From positions 1 to 45,061 of the forward strand of contig JAEDCX010000007.1 of the NCBI GenBank assembly GCA_016293925.1: a stretch of DNA of 45,061 nucleotides, read 5' to 3'. This DNA comes from Lachnospiraceae bacterium (GTDB lineage: Bacteria > Bacillota > Clostridia > Lachnospirales > Lachnospiraceae). The notes below the pieces were generated by a model. The model saw only the letters and a program-made list of their open reading frames with translations. It did no database searches and was not told the origin of the DNA. This document shows, piece by piece, positions 30,843-38,366 of this stretch (positions are counted from its first letter, which is position 1; each line of letters opens with the position of its first letter). Position numbers and translations under genes: made by a program.

Positions 30843-32105
30843 ATGAAAAGACGATCTATGCAACATGCGGCATTGATTCTGGCGGGAACCTTAGTGCTCT
30901 CTGGGAACAGTATTGGGGCGCTGGCCGTCGGAACCCCTGTACAGAGAATCGATGTACCGGCGATGGAACGATTATTGATTCCTACAACGGTAAGAGCGCA
31001 TGAGGACAGGAAACAGAACATTCTGACGGAAGAGGAGAAGGCACTGTCCGAGAACTCTCCTGTTATGGAAGCGAGTGAACCTGTTGAGGAGGGGATTGAT
31101 GAGAACGCCCCCCTCAATATCCTGATTGCAGATGTGAACGACTATGTGAATGTACGTTCATTGCCCGGACTGGACGGTACGATTCTGGGCAAGCTATATG
31201 ATGGATGTGTCGGCATTGTCCTGGATGAGGTGGAGGGGTGGTGCCTGATTTCTTCCGGCAATGTGGAAGGATATGTGTCGGCAGAATATTGTATAACCGG
31301 CGAGGAGGCGCAGGCACTCTATGCAGAGGTCATACAGAAGATCGCTACGGTGGAAGCAGACGGGTTGAATGTCAGAAGCGAACCCAGTACGGATTCTGAA
31401 GTATTGAAGGTATTGGGAAACGGAAGCAGGGTGACCGTTCTGGAGATACAGGAGGACTGGGTCAAGGTTGTCTGCGGAACCAAAGAAGGATATGTGTCCA
31501 GGGATTATGTTTCGGTGGAGATGTCCTATGAGACCGCCGAGACACTGCAGGAAGAAAAGGATCGGCTTGCTGCCGAGAAGAAACGCAAGGAAGAAGAGGC
31601 CCGTAAGAAACGGGAGGCAGAAGAGGCTGCGGCAAGAGAGGCTGCAGAACGGGCAGCCGCGGAGCAGGCAGTTGCCGGGAATACTGATTCCAACGGTACG
31701 ACCAATACCGGGTCTGGCGGAAGCGGGGAGTTTGTGATTACCGATGATATGACCAGCTACGAGAAGGGTGTCGTGGTGGCAGAATTTGCGTTGCAGTTTG
31801 TGGGCAATCCTTACGTATATGGAGGCACCAGTCTGACAAACGGCGCAGACTGTTCCGGATTCGTACTTGCGGTGTATAAGAACTTTGGCGTCAAACTGCC
31901 GCATTCTGCCAATGCGGATCGCAAAGAAGGATACGAGGTAGACGGGATTGCCAATGCGCAGCCGGGAGATCTGGTATGTTACTCCGGACATGTTGGACTA
32001 TATATCGGAAACGGTCAGATTGTACATGCCAGTACGACGAAGACCGGGATTAAGATTTCGGATGCAGGATACAAACCGGTTCTGGCGGTCAGGAGAATTT
32101 TCTGA
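30843..32105 (+). CDS. Secreted SH3b-NlpC/P60 peptidoglycan endopeptidase
   Basis: The 420-aa product starts with a signal peptide (~1-30, positively charged MKRRSMQH then a hydrophobic run). It has two SH3b wall-binding repeats (~93-150 and ~170-225, each with VNVRS/LNVRSEPS and GYVS), a charged Lys/Glu/Ala linker (~232-275) that may form a coiled coil, and a C-terminal NlpC/P60 domain with C337 (GADCSGF), H383 and H395. It would cleave stem peptides of the cell wall. ATG at 30843 follows GGAGG; the ATG at 30831 precedes that site. Confidence 0.93.
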   Translation: MKRRSMQHAALILAGTLVLSGNSIGALAVGTPVQRIDVPAMERLLIPTTVRAHEDRKQNILTEEEKALSENSPVMEASEPVEEGIDENAPLNILIADVNDYVNVRSLPGLDGTILGKLYDGCVGIVLDEVEGWCLISSGNVEGYVSAEYCITGEEAQALYAEVIQKIATVEADGLNVRSEPSTDSEVLKVLGNGSRVTVLEIQEDWVKVVCGTKEGYVSRDYVSVEMSYETAETLQEEKDRLAAEKKRKEEEARKKREAEEAAAREAAERAAAEQAVAGNTDSNGTTNTGSGGSGEFVITDDMTSYEKGVVVAEFALQFVGNPYVYGGTSLTNGADCSGFVLAVYKNFGVKLPHSANADRKEGYEVDGIANAQPGDLVCYSGHVGLYIGNGQIVHASTTKTGIKISDAGYKPVLAVRRIF

Positions 32106-32502
32106 CGAATGAAATGCGGCTCCGGATCGGAAACGAAGCAGTGCAGTTATTATTTTTCGTGAGTTTTCACAAAATTCGACGGGTTTGTGCTTTACAATAA
32201 TTAGCAGGAGTAATTCCTGATTATGGAGTTATCCACAATTATGCATTTTTCAAATGGCTTAAAATGGACTTATTCACTAAGTTATACACATTATCCACAG
32301 ATTTATGCATAAAAAAGGACTCTGAATTATGTAACCGGGGCGAACAACCGTTTTGTGGACTTGTTATAAAAAGAGTACCCGGCGAAGCCTGTCGAAATCC
32401 ACAGATCATTAAAATTGTATAAAATCCACATAAAATGCTTTGGTTTTTTCGAGGTTTATGTTATAATTACCATACGACATATAAACGGAAGGGATGGTTG
32501 GC
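32106..32502. other. Intergenic DnaA-box cluster (32229-32430) upstream of hpf
   Basis: This 397-nt AT-rich gap has no gene. It contains three perfect TTATNCACA DnaA boxes in the same orientation: TTATCCACA (32229-32237), TTATACACA (32282-32290) and TTATCCACA (32291-32299), the last two abutting. Near-matches are TTATTCACT (32270), TTATGCATA (32303), and AAATCCACA at 32395 and 32422. The hpf promoter lies at its end. No dnaA, dnaN or rpmH gene is adjacent, so this need not be the origin. Confidence 0.7.
32440..32467 (+). promoter_or_regulatory. hpf promoter
   Basis: A perfect TATAAT (32462-32467) is preceded by TTGGTT (32440-32445) at 16 nt. The AAATCCACA box ends at 32430, 10 nt upstream of this -35, so bound DnaA could touch the polymerase. 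Confidence 0.6.
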
Positions 32503-33030
32503 ATGAAGTTTATTATTAGTGGCAAGAACATCGACGTTACGGAAGGGCTTCGTACGGCAGTGGAGGACAAGATTGGAAAACTGGAGAAGTACTTTACGCC
32601 GGATACGGAGGCACAGGTAACCTTAAGCGTTGAGAAAGAGCGCCAGAAAATTGAGGTCACAATTCCGGTGAAGGGGAACATCATTCGTTCTGAACAGGTC
32701 AGTAACGATATGTATGTGTCCATTGACCTTGTAGAAGAGGTTATTGAGAGACAACTCAAGAAGTACAAGAATAAAATTGTGGAGAAACAGCAGGCGGCAG
32801 CATCTTTCCAGAAAGCGTTCATTGAGAATGACTATCAGGAGGATGATGAGATCAAGATCGTTCGTACCAAGAAATTCGATATCAAGCCGATGTATGCAGA
32901 GGACGCTTGTATCCAGATGGAACTTCTGGGACATAATTTCTATGTATTCTGCAATGCTGAGACAGAACAGGTCAACGTTGTTTACAAACGGAAGGGCGGT
33001 ACATACGGACTGATTGAGCCGGAAGACTAA
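32503..33030 (+). CDS. hpf: Ribosome hibernation promoting factor, long form
   Basis: The 175-aa product starts MKFIISGKNIDVTEGLRTAVEDK. It has the RaiA/HPF N-terminal domain (~1-100) and a C-terminal domain (~115-175, IVRTKKFDIKPMYAEDACIQMELLGHNFYVFCN...YKRKGGTYGLIEPE) that dimerises ribosomes into 100S particles. The ATG at 32503 is best spaced from GGAAGGG; the upstream ATG (32494) overlaps that site. A strong terminator follows. Confidence 0.95.
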   Translation: MKFIISGKNIDVTEGLRTAVEDKIGKLEKYFTPDTEAQVTLSVEKERQKIEVTIPVKGNIIRSEQVSNDMYVSIDLVEEVIERQLKKYKNKIVEKQQAAASFQKAFIENDYQEDDEIKIVRTKKFDIKPMYAEDACIQMELLGHNFYVFCNAETEQVNVVYKRKGGTYGLIEPED

Positions 33031-33049
33031 AACAATTGCATAATGATGG

Positions 33050-33080
33050 ATCGGCAGTGCAGATGCGCTGCCGATTTTTT
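33050..33080 (+). terminator. Rho-independent terminator after hpf
   Basis: ATCGGCAG (33050-33057) pairs with CTGCCGAT (33068-33075) and is followed by TTTTT. The stem is perfect. Confidence 0.92.
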
Positions 33081-33346
33081 GCGTTATGGGAAGCGTTGTT
33101 TCATTCTGCCTCCTCCCTCCCAAAAGCACTGTAACAGCAGGGAAAATGAGCTGCCGTACCCTGCCGTGGCCGTAGCATTACGCAGGATCCCTCAATTCTT
33201 GCGGAAATGTACAAAAACGTTTTCGCAAATTTGCTTTTCTTTTTTGAAAAACGCTTTACTTTGAAAATAAAATATACAATCCGGCAGTTGCAAATCTATA
33301 TATTGAACAAAGATGAGCAAAGTGCTCTTTTTGATGCATGATCTAA
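33081..33346 (+). other. Intergenic region upstream of the LacI-family gene
   Basis: No gene is seen. It contains a perfect AAAACGTTTT palindrome (33214-33223) inside CAAAAACGTTTTCG, related to the operator at 33384. There is also a small GAGCA/TGCTC hairpin followed by TTTTT (33315-33332) that may terminate incoming transcripts just before the promoter. The 3' half is very AT-rich. Confidence 0.45.
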
Positions 33347-33376
33347 TTGACTTTTTGTGTAGTTTTGTACTATGAT
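33347..33376 (+). promoter_or_regulatory. Promoter of the LacI-family gene
   Basis: TTGACT (33347-33352), an 18-nt spacer and TATGAT (33371-33376) lie ~77 nt before the start codon. The operator at 33384-33397 would cover the transcription start. Confidence 0.65.
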
Positions 33377-33383
33377 CAAGTTA

Positions 33384-33397
33384 CGAAAACGTTTGCG
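33384..33397 (+). promoter_or_regulatory. LacI-type operator at the transcription start
   Basis: CGAAAACGTTTGCG is a 14-bp near-perfect palindrome centred on the CpG that LacI/CcpA-family regulators prefer. Related sites are at 33214-33223 (AAAACGTTTT) and 33426-33436 (GGAACGTTTCC). Position over the transcription start suggests autorepression by the downstream regulator. Confidence 0.55.
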
Positions 33398-33452
33398 GTT
33401 GCCAAAATGTCTGAATGAGGCGATTGGAACGTTTCCGCGAAAGGACAATACG

Positions 33453-34475
33453 ATGGTTTCAATCAAAGATGTGGCAAAAGAGTGTGGTGTTTCCGTATCC
33501 ACGGTCAGTAAAGCGCTGAACGGACATATGGATGTCAGTGAAGCCAAAAAGGAACTCATCAGAAACAAAGCAAAAGAGATGGGGTATTCTCCGAATTCCT
33601 ATGCGAAAGCATTGAAGACCAATCGGAGCTACAGTATCGGTGTGCTGTGTATTGATGAGGCGAGAAATGGTCTGACGCATGATTTTTTCTCGAAGGTACT
33701 GAACAGCTTCAAGGTTACCGTGGAGAGTTACGGATATGATATCACATTCATTGCGAATAATATGAACAATCCCTATGCGAGAACATATCTGGAACGTTGC
33801 AGGTACAGAGGGTTTGACGGTGTGATTATCGCCTGTGTGGATTTTGAAGAAGAACAGGTTCGGGAATTGATGCAGAGTGACATTCCGATAGTTGTGATCG
33901 ACTATACATATAATAGAACCATTTCCGTACTATCCAACAATCTGCAGGGGATGAAGGAATTGACACAGTACGCAATTGATATGGGTCATACGGACATTGC
34001 GTATCTGTATGGAGAGGATTCGCTGGTTACTTCCAACCGATTGTCTGCCTTCTATATTACAATGGAAGAGAACGGTATTGCGGTGAATGATGCGTATGTG
34101 CAGGAAGCCAAATACCGGGATATGGAGCTTGCGGCGCAGATGACGAGGGAACTGCTGGCAATGGAGAATCCGCCCACCTGTATTCTGTATCCGGATGATT
34201 ATTCCTGTTATGGAGGTATCAATGCGATCCGGTCGATGGGACTGCGGATTCCGGAAGATATATCGGTGGCCGGTTACGACGGAAGCGATTTGTCCAGACA
34301 ACTGGATCCGGAGGTAACGACCGTGGCGCAGGATACGGAACGGATGGGAAGTATTGCGGCAGAGAAATTAGTGAGTTTGATTGAGAGGCCCAGAACCACA
34401 TTGATCGAACAGATTATGGTGGACGCCACATTCTGCAAGGGAGGCACCATCGGAAAACCTGTGAAAAAGTCATAA
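33453..34475 (+). CDS. LacI-family transcriptional regulator
   Basis: The 340-aa product has an N-terminal HTH (VSIKDVAKECGVSVSTVSKALNGH, residues 2-25) with the hinge region (~45-60). A periplasmic-binding-like effector domain follows (~60-330, with GFDGVIIACVDF and the C-terminal ISVAGYDGSDL motif). The effector is probably a sugar, not identifiable here. ATG at 33453 fits the domain start and AAGGA; the open frame back to 33372 spans the operator. A truncated DUF624 gene follows. Confidence 0.92.
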   Translation: MVSIKDVAKECGVSVSTVSKALNGHMDVSEAKKELIRNKAKEMGYSPNSYAKALKTNRSYSIGVLCIDEARNGLTHDFFSKVLNSFKVTVESYGYDITFIANNMNNPYARTYLERCRYRGFDGVIIACVDFEEEQVRELMQSDIPIVVIDYTYNRTISVLSNNLQGMKELTQYAIDMGHTDIAYLYGEDSLVTSNRLSAFYITMEENGIAVNDAYVQEAKYRDMELAAQMTRELLAMENPPTCILYPDDYSCYGGINAIRSMGLRIPEDISVAGYDGSDLSRQLDPEVTTVAQDTERMGSIAAEKLVSLIERPRTTLIEQIMVDATFCKGGTIGKPVKKS

Positions 34476-34485
34476 TCCGACGAAT

Positions 34486-34827
34486 ATGTCCATGGCATTT
34501 TTCATCATTCTGGTATTCGTCTCCGTTCTGATTACCGCATTTGCAATTTTTACGTTTCCGATATTGTCCCGGTTTGACAATACGGCATGGAAGACGATGA
34601 AGAACGCTCGCTCTCTGACAGGACGGTATCTGTATATTGCCATTCTCTTTGACGGAGCGCTTCTGCTTGCGATCGGAGGCGTACTCTATGCGCCGGTTCT
34701 TTTGCTGGTGATTCCGGGAGTGTATCTGTATCTGATGTCATGGCCGATGGAGTGGATTCTGCGTAAATATATGCCGGCTGTGGAAGAGGGCAGTGAGGAA
34801 GCGGAGATGTGGTACAATAAGAGATAA
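34486..34827 (+). CDS. DUF624 (YesL-like) membrane protein, N-terminally truncated
   Basis: The 113-aa product has the DUF624 C-terminal-half signature IFTFPILSRFDNTAWKTMKNA (residues ~21-41) flanked by hydrophobic segments (~4-28, ~50-85). Full YesL-type proteins are about 200 aa; the missing N-terminal half would fall in the lacI gene, and an in-frame TGA lies at 34462. No good ribosome-binding site precedes the ATG. DUF624 genes often sit beside carbohydrate regulators and transporters. It is probably a remnant, though expression cannot be excluded. Confidence 0.6.
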   Translation: MSMAFFIILVFVSVLITAFAIFTFPILSRFDNTAWKTMKNARSLTGRYLYIAILFDGALLLAIGGVLYAPVLLLVIPGVYLYLMSWPMEWILRKYMPAVEEGSEEAEMWYNKR

Positions 34828-34897
34828 CAGTTGCTGTGAGACCGAAGCCCGGAGATGGTTGGGGTGATTGGGCGGCAAATAGGGAGACAATGAACGG

Positions 34898-34937
34898 GCA
34901 GTTGACGATTCCTGCAGAGTCGGGCGGCTGCTTTTTT
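34898..34937 (+). terminator. Terminator after the DUF624 fragment
   Basis: GCAGTTG (34898-34904) pairs with CGGCTGC (34925-34931, G-T pairs) and GATTC with GAGTC inside, closed by a CTGCA loop. TTTTTT follows. Confidence 0.7.
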
Positions 34938-35213
34938 GCGTTTGGAAGAAACACCGTCCGGCAGCGGGCGGGACGCTTCGTGGGGATACGCACTCGCGGG
35001 GACTGAAATGCGCTGTTTGCGTGACCACGCCGGGTGCGGTATGGGGCGGTTGCCGCTCATCCGCGCAGAAAGACCGTTTGTGTCACAAATGTTTTGTTGT
35101 GGTCGAGAAGATGGCATTATGGTATAATCGGCATAGGGCACAGAAACGGAGGAATCCCGCACAGATCCGAGGATCCTCTTTGCGGAAGAGATTGCCCGAA
35201 AACGGAGAGCACT
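34938..35213 (+). other. Leader region of the LytTR operon
   Basis: No gene is supported in this stretch, although short GC-rich frames are open. A perfect TATAAT at 35123-35128 is the best -10; the only -35 candidate, TTGTGG (35097-35102), is 20 nt away. One ACCGTTTGT at 35083-35091 fits a LytTR half-site, but a properly spaced second half is not convincing. Confidence 0.4.
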
Positions 35214-35666
35214 ATGCAGATACGGTTTCATTTACACGAGAAATACGCATATCCCGAGATTGTGATATGCGGACATGAGATGAACGAGGAACTGAAGGGG
35301 ATTGCGGAGAGCATTGCCCAGGCGGTGAACCGGGAATTGACCGGATACGCCGACGGAGAGGCGTCTATGCTGCGGCAGTCCGAGATCATCAGAATCTATG
35401 CGGAGCAGCAGAAGGTTATTGCAGAGACGGCGAGTGGCAAATATGCACTGCGCACCACGTTGCACCAACTGGAAGAACAACTGGAGGACGGGCAGTTTGT
35501 CAGGATATCCAAGTCTGAGATTGTCAATATAAGGAAGATTCGGAAACTGGATACCAGTATAGCAGGAACGGTTCGAATTTTCCTGCAGGGAGACGTGGAA
35601 ACCTATGTTTCCAGGCGTAATATACCCATGATCCGCAAAATGCTGTTGGGAGGTGATCGAGAATGA
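35214..35666 (+). CDS. LytTR-domain DNA-binding transcriptional regulator
   Basis: The 150-aa product has a C-terminal LytTR domain (~50-145): EIIRIYAEQQKVIAETASGKY, a TLHQLEEQLEDGQFVRISKSEIVNI-type core (residue ~85-110) and ETYVSRRNIPMIRKML. It lacks a receiver domain, so it is a stand-alone LytTR protein. Such proteins are usually paired with a DUF3021 membrane protein, as here, where ATG and stop overlap. The real start is ATG 35214; the frame extends upstream to 35034. Confidence 0.9.
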   Translation: MQIRFHLHEKYAYPEIVICGHEMNEELKGIAESIAQAVNRELTGYADGEASMLRQSEIIRIYAEQQKVIAETASGKYALRTTLHQLEEQLEDGQFVRISKSEIVNIRKIRKLDTSIAGTVRIFLQGDVETYVSRRNIPMIRKMLLGGDRE

Positions 35667-36121
35667 GACAATCATTGGTACGCAAGGCAGTGATCAGGGG
35701 GAGCATCAGCTTCTGTACGGCGGGCATGGTGAATGTTATCATTATGCTGATCGTCTGTTTCATCCAATCCGATCAGGATTATGTGCCCATGCTGGAAGAA
35801 TTCTGGAAACGGTTTCCGTCCCAGTCTGCGGCTATTCTGACGGAAATCCTTCTGATTGGCACGATCGGTGCCGCCTTTGGCGCCTGTTCCGTGATTTTTG
35901 AACTGGAGCGGTGGAGCTTCCTGAAGCAGGGAATTGTTCATTTCATTTTGACGACGATTGTATGGCTGCCGATCAGTATATTTATCTGGGCGGTATATAT
36001 ACATCCTTCGGCAATCATTTCCATGACTGCCAGTTATTCCTTCACATATGCCGTTACCTGGATATCCAATGCAGTCCGCTTGAAAAAGATGGTGAAAGAG
36101 ATTAATAATATGCTGGAATAG
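35663..36121 (+). CDS. DUF3021 membrane protein
   Basis: The 152-aa product has four predicted membrane helices (~17-33, ~60-78, ~88-110, ~116-132) and the DUF3021 arrangement GACSVIFELERWSFLKQGIVHF. Its ATG overlaps the LytTR stop (ATGA at 35663-35666). DUF3021 partners are thought to control the LytTR regulator from the membrane, so the pair is probably an autoregulated sensing module. The signal is unknown. Confidence 0.85.
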   Translation: MRQSLVRKAVIRGSISFCTAGMVNVIIMLIVCFIQSDQDYVPMLEEFWKRFPSQSAAILTEILLIGTIGAAFGACSVIFELERWSFLKQGIVHFILTTIVWLPISIFIWAVYIHPSAIISMTASYSFTYAVTWISNAVRLKKMVKEINNMLE

Positions 36122-36124
36122 ACA

Positions 36125-36153
36125 TTGCAAATTGGATGTTGTTATGATATAAT
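36125..36153 (+). promoter_or_regulatory. Promoter of the butyryl-CoA operon
   Basis: TTGCAA (36125-36130), a 17-nt spacer and a perfect TATAAT (36148-36153) lie ~64 nt before thl. No regulator site was recognised in the leader, consistent with strong constitutive expression of the central fermentation pathway. Confidence 0.8.
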
Positions 36154-36216
36154 ACTTGTGGTCGCAATGATAAAAAAATAACAATCATGAGCGGAAATAG
36201 GGAAAGGAGTCATAAA

Positions 36217-37398
36217 ATGGCAAAGAAAGTAGTTTTGGCAGGCGCTTGCCGTACAGCAATCGGAACGATGGGCGGAAGCCTCAGCACAACACCGGCGGCA
36301 GAGCTTGGTGCAATTGTTATCAGAGAAGCATTAAACAGAGCCGGAGTGAAACCGGAGCAGGTTGATCACGTATATATGGGATGCGTTATCCAGGCCGGTC
36401 TTGGACAGAACGTAGCTCGTCAGGCAACATTGAAGGCAGGGCTTCCGATTGAATGTCCCGCAGTGACTGTGAATGTTGTATGTGGTTCCGGTCTGAACTG
36501 TGTCAATATGGCTGCACAGATGATTCAGGCAGGAGATGCTGATATTGTAGTTGCAGGTGGTATGGAGAATATGTCCATGGCTCCGTATGCAATTCCGCAG
36601 GGTCGTTACGGATACAGAATGAACAACGGCGTTCTCGTGGATACCATGATTAAGGACGCTCTCTGGGATGCATTCAATGATTATCATATGATCAAAACAG
36701 CTGACAACATCGCAGAGCAGTGGGGCATCACAAGAGAGGAACTGGATGAGTTCGCTCTGAAGAGCCAGTTAAAGGCAGAGAAGGCTCAGCAGTCAGGTGC
36801 TTTTGACGATGAGATCGTACCTGTTATGATTAAGAAGAAAAAAGAAATGGTTGAGTTCAAGGTAGATGAGGGACCTCGTCCGGGTTCTACCATCGAAGGA
36901 CTTGCCAAACTGCGCGCAATCAATCCGGACGGATATGTAACAGCAGGAAATGCTTCCGGAATTAACGACGGTGCTGCAGCGATTGTTGTTATGAGTGAAG
37001 AGAAGGCGAAGGAACTGGGAGTGAAGCCTATGGCTACTTTCGTTGCCGGTGCACTTGGCGGCGTGGATCCTTCCATCATGGGTATCGGTCCGGTTGCATC
37101 TACGAAGAAAGTACTTGCCAAGACAGGTATGAAGATTGAAGATTTCGATATTATCGAGGCAAACGAGGCATTTGCCGCACAGTCTATTGCTGTGGGACGC
37201 GATCTTGGTATTGATGTGGATAAGCAGCTGAATCCAAACGGCGGTGCCATCGCACTTGGTCATCCGGTTGGAGCTTCCGGTTGCCGTATCCTTGTTACAC
37301 TGCTTCATGAGATGCAGAAGGCAGATGCGAAGAAGGGTCTTGCAACACTCTGTATCGGTGGCGGTATGGGATGCTCTACCATCGTAGAGAGAGATTAA
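36217..37398 (+). CDS. thl: Acetyl-CoA C-acetyltransferase (thiolase)
   Basis: The 393-aa enzyme condenses two acetyl-CoA into acetoacetyl-CoA, the first step of butyrate synthesis. The nucleophile C89 (NVVCGSGLN), H349 (GHPVGASG) and C379 (CIGGGMG) are present. It is full length. AAAGGAG precedes the ATG at 36217; the frame extends to 36187. It heads the six-gene cluster and is followed by two hairpins before crt. Confidence 0.96.
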   Translation: MAKKVVLAGACRTAIGTMGGSLSTTPAAELGAIVIREALNRAGVKPEQVDHVYMGCVIQAGLGQNVARQATLKAGLPIECPAVTVNVVCGSGLNCVNMAAQMIQAGDADIVVAGGMENMSMAPYAIPQGRYGYRMNNGVLVDTMIKDALWDAFNDYHMIKTADNIAEQWGITREELDEFALKSQLKAEKAQQSGAFDDEIVPVMIKKKKEMVEFKVDEGPRPGSTIEGLAKLRAINPDGYVTAGNASGINDGAAAIVVMSEEKAKELGVKPMATFVAGALGGVDPSIMGIGPVASTKKVLAKTGMKIEDFDIIEANEAFAAQSIAVGRDLGIDVDKQLNPNGGAIALGHPVGASGCRILVTLLHEMQKADAKKGLATLCIGGGMGCSTIVERD

Positions 37399-37429
37399 TG
37401 GATGATAGGTACCCTTCCGGGGGTACTGT

Positions 37430-37469
37430 GACAAACAGAAAGCGCTGGTTGCAGCACTTTCTGTTTGTC
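37430..37469 (+). promoter_or_regulatory. Long hairpin between thl and crt
   Basis: GACAAACAGAAAG (37430-37442) pairs perfectly with CTTTCTGTTTGTC (37457-37469), extended by GCTG/CAGC around a GTTG loop. No T-tract follows, so it is not a standard terminator. A smaller GTACCC/GGGTAC hairpin lies just upstream (37409-37425). An mRNA-processing or 3'-stabilising role is plausible. Confidence 0.7.
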
Positions 37470-37500
37470 GTTACAAGAATAAGAAGATGGAGGAATGAAC

Positions 37501-38325
37501 ATGGAATTCATTCAGTATGAACAGAAAGGTGCAGTGGCTACGATCACAATTGCCCGTGAGAAAGCATTGAATGCACTGAATTCCCAGGTACTTGATGAGT
37601 TGGATGCAACTCTGGATCAGGTTGACCTTGGTGAAGTAAGATGCCTGATTTTAACGGGTGCAGGCGAGAAATCCTTTGTTGCAGGTGCTGATATCGGAGA
37701 GATGAGCACACTGACCAAGGAACAGGGTGAAGCATTCGGTAAGAAAGGGAATGATGTATTCCGGAAACTGGAGACATTCCCGATTCCGGTGATCGCTGCC
37801 GTAAACGGATTCGCGCTTGGTGGCGGATGTGAGATTGCCATGAGCTGTGACATCAGACTGTGCTCTGAGACAGCAGTATTCGGACAGCCTGAGGTTGGTT
37901 TGGGAATTACCCCCGGATTCGGCGGTACACAGAGACTTGCCAGAATCGTAGGCGTAGGTATGGCAAAGCAGATGATTTACTCTGCACGGAATATCAAAGC
38001 GCCGGAAGCATACAGAATCGGTCTTGTGAATGAAGTATATGCAGCAGAAACCGATGCAGAGGGCAATGTTGTGAAATCTGCGAAGGAAGTGCTGATGGCA
38101 GCTGCCGAGAAGCTTGCTTCCACCATTGCCAAGAACGCACCGATCGCGGTTCGGAACTGCAAGAAGGCAATCAATGATGGACTGGATGCTTCTATGGATG
38201 ATGCAATCGTTATCGAGGAGAAGCTCTTTGGCGACTGCTTCGAAACAGAGGATCAGAGATACGGCATGGAGTTCTTCCTGGATAAGAACAAGGAGAAAGT
38301 AAAGGCTCCGTTTAAGAACGCGTAA
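37501..38325 (+). CDS. crt: 3-hydroxybutyryl-CoA dehydratase (crotonase)
   Basis: The 274-aa enoyl-CoA hydratase-family enzyme dehydrates 3-hydroxybutyryl-CoA to crotonyl-CoA. The two catalytic glutamates are E111 (GGGCEIAMS) and E131 (QPEVGLGITPGFGG); the oxyanion-hole motif AGADIGEM is at 61-68. The ATG at 37501 is 7 nt after GGAGG; the ATG at 37495 is too close. It carries a short acidic insertion (~175-190) relative to typical crotonases of about 260 aa. Confidence 0.95.
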   Translation: MEFIQYEQKGAVATITIAREKALNALNSQVLDELDATLDQVDLGEVRCLILTGAGEKSFVAGADIGEMSTLTKEQGEAFGKKGNDVFRKLETFPIPVIAAVNGFALGGGCEIAMSCDIRLCSETAVFGQPEVGLGITPGFGGTQRLARIVGVGMAKQMIYSARNIKAPEAYRIGLVNEVYAAETDAEGNVVKSAKEVLMAAAEKLASTIAKNAPIAVRNCKKAINDGLDASMDDAIVIEEKLFGDCFETEDQRYGMEFFLDKNKEKVKAPFKNA

Positions 38326-38366
38326 ACAAGTTTTTCATACACAATTATTTTTTTAGGAGGCTAATT

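Noticed and set aside
31194..31991. 265-codon open frame on the minus strand
   Set aside because: It is antisense to the SH3b-NlpC/P60 gene, whose domains and promoter are evident.
32106..32502. Chromosomal replication origin
   Set aside because: Several DnaA boxes are present, but dnaA, dnaN, recF and rpmH are absent and no clear GATC- or AT-rich unwinding array was recognised. It is reported as a DnaA-box cluster only.
35080..35110. LytTR direct-repeat operator before the LytTR gene
   Set aside because: One half-site (ACCGTTTGT) fits, but the candidate second half has mismatches at conserved positions and the wrong spacing.
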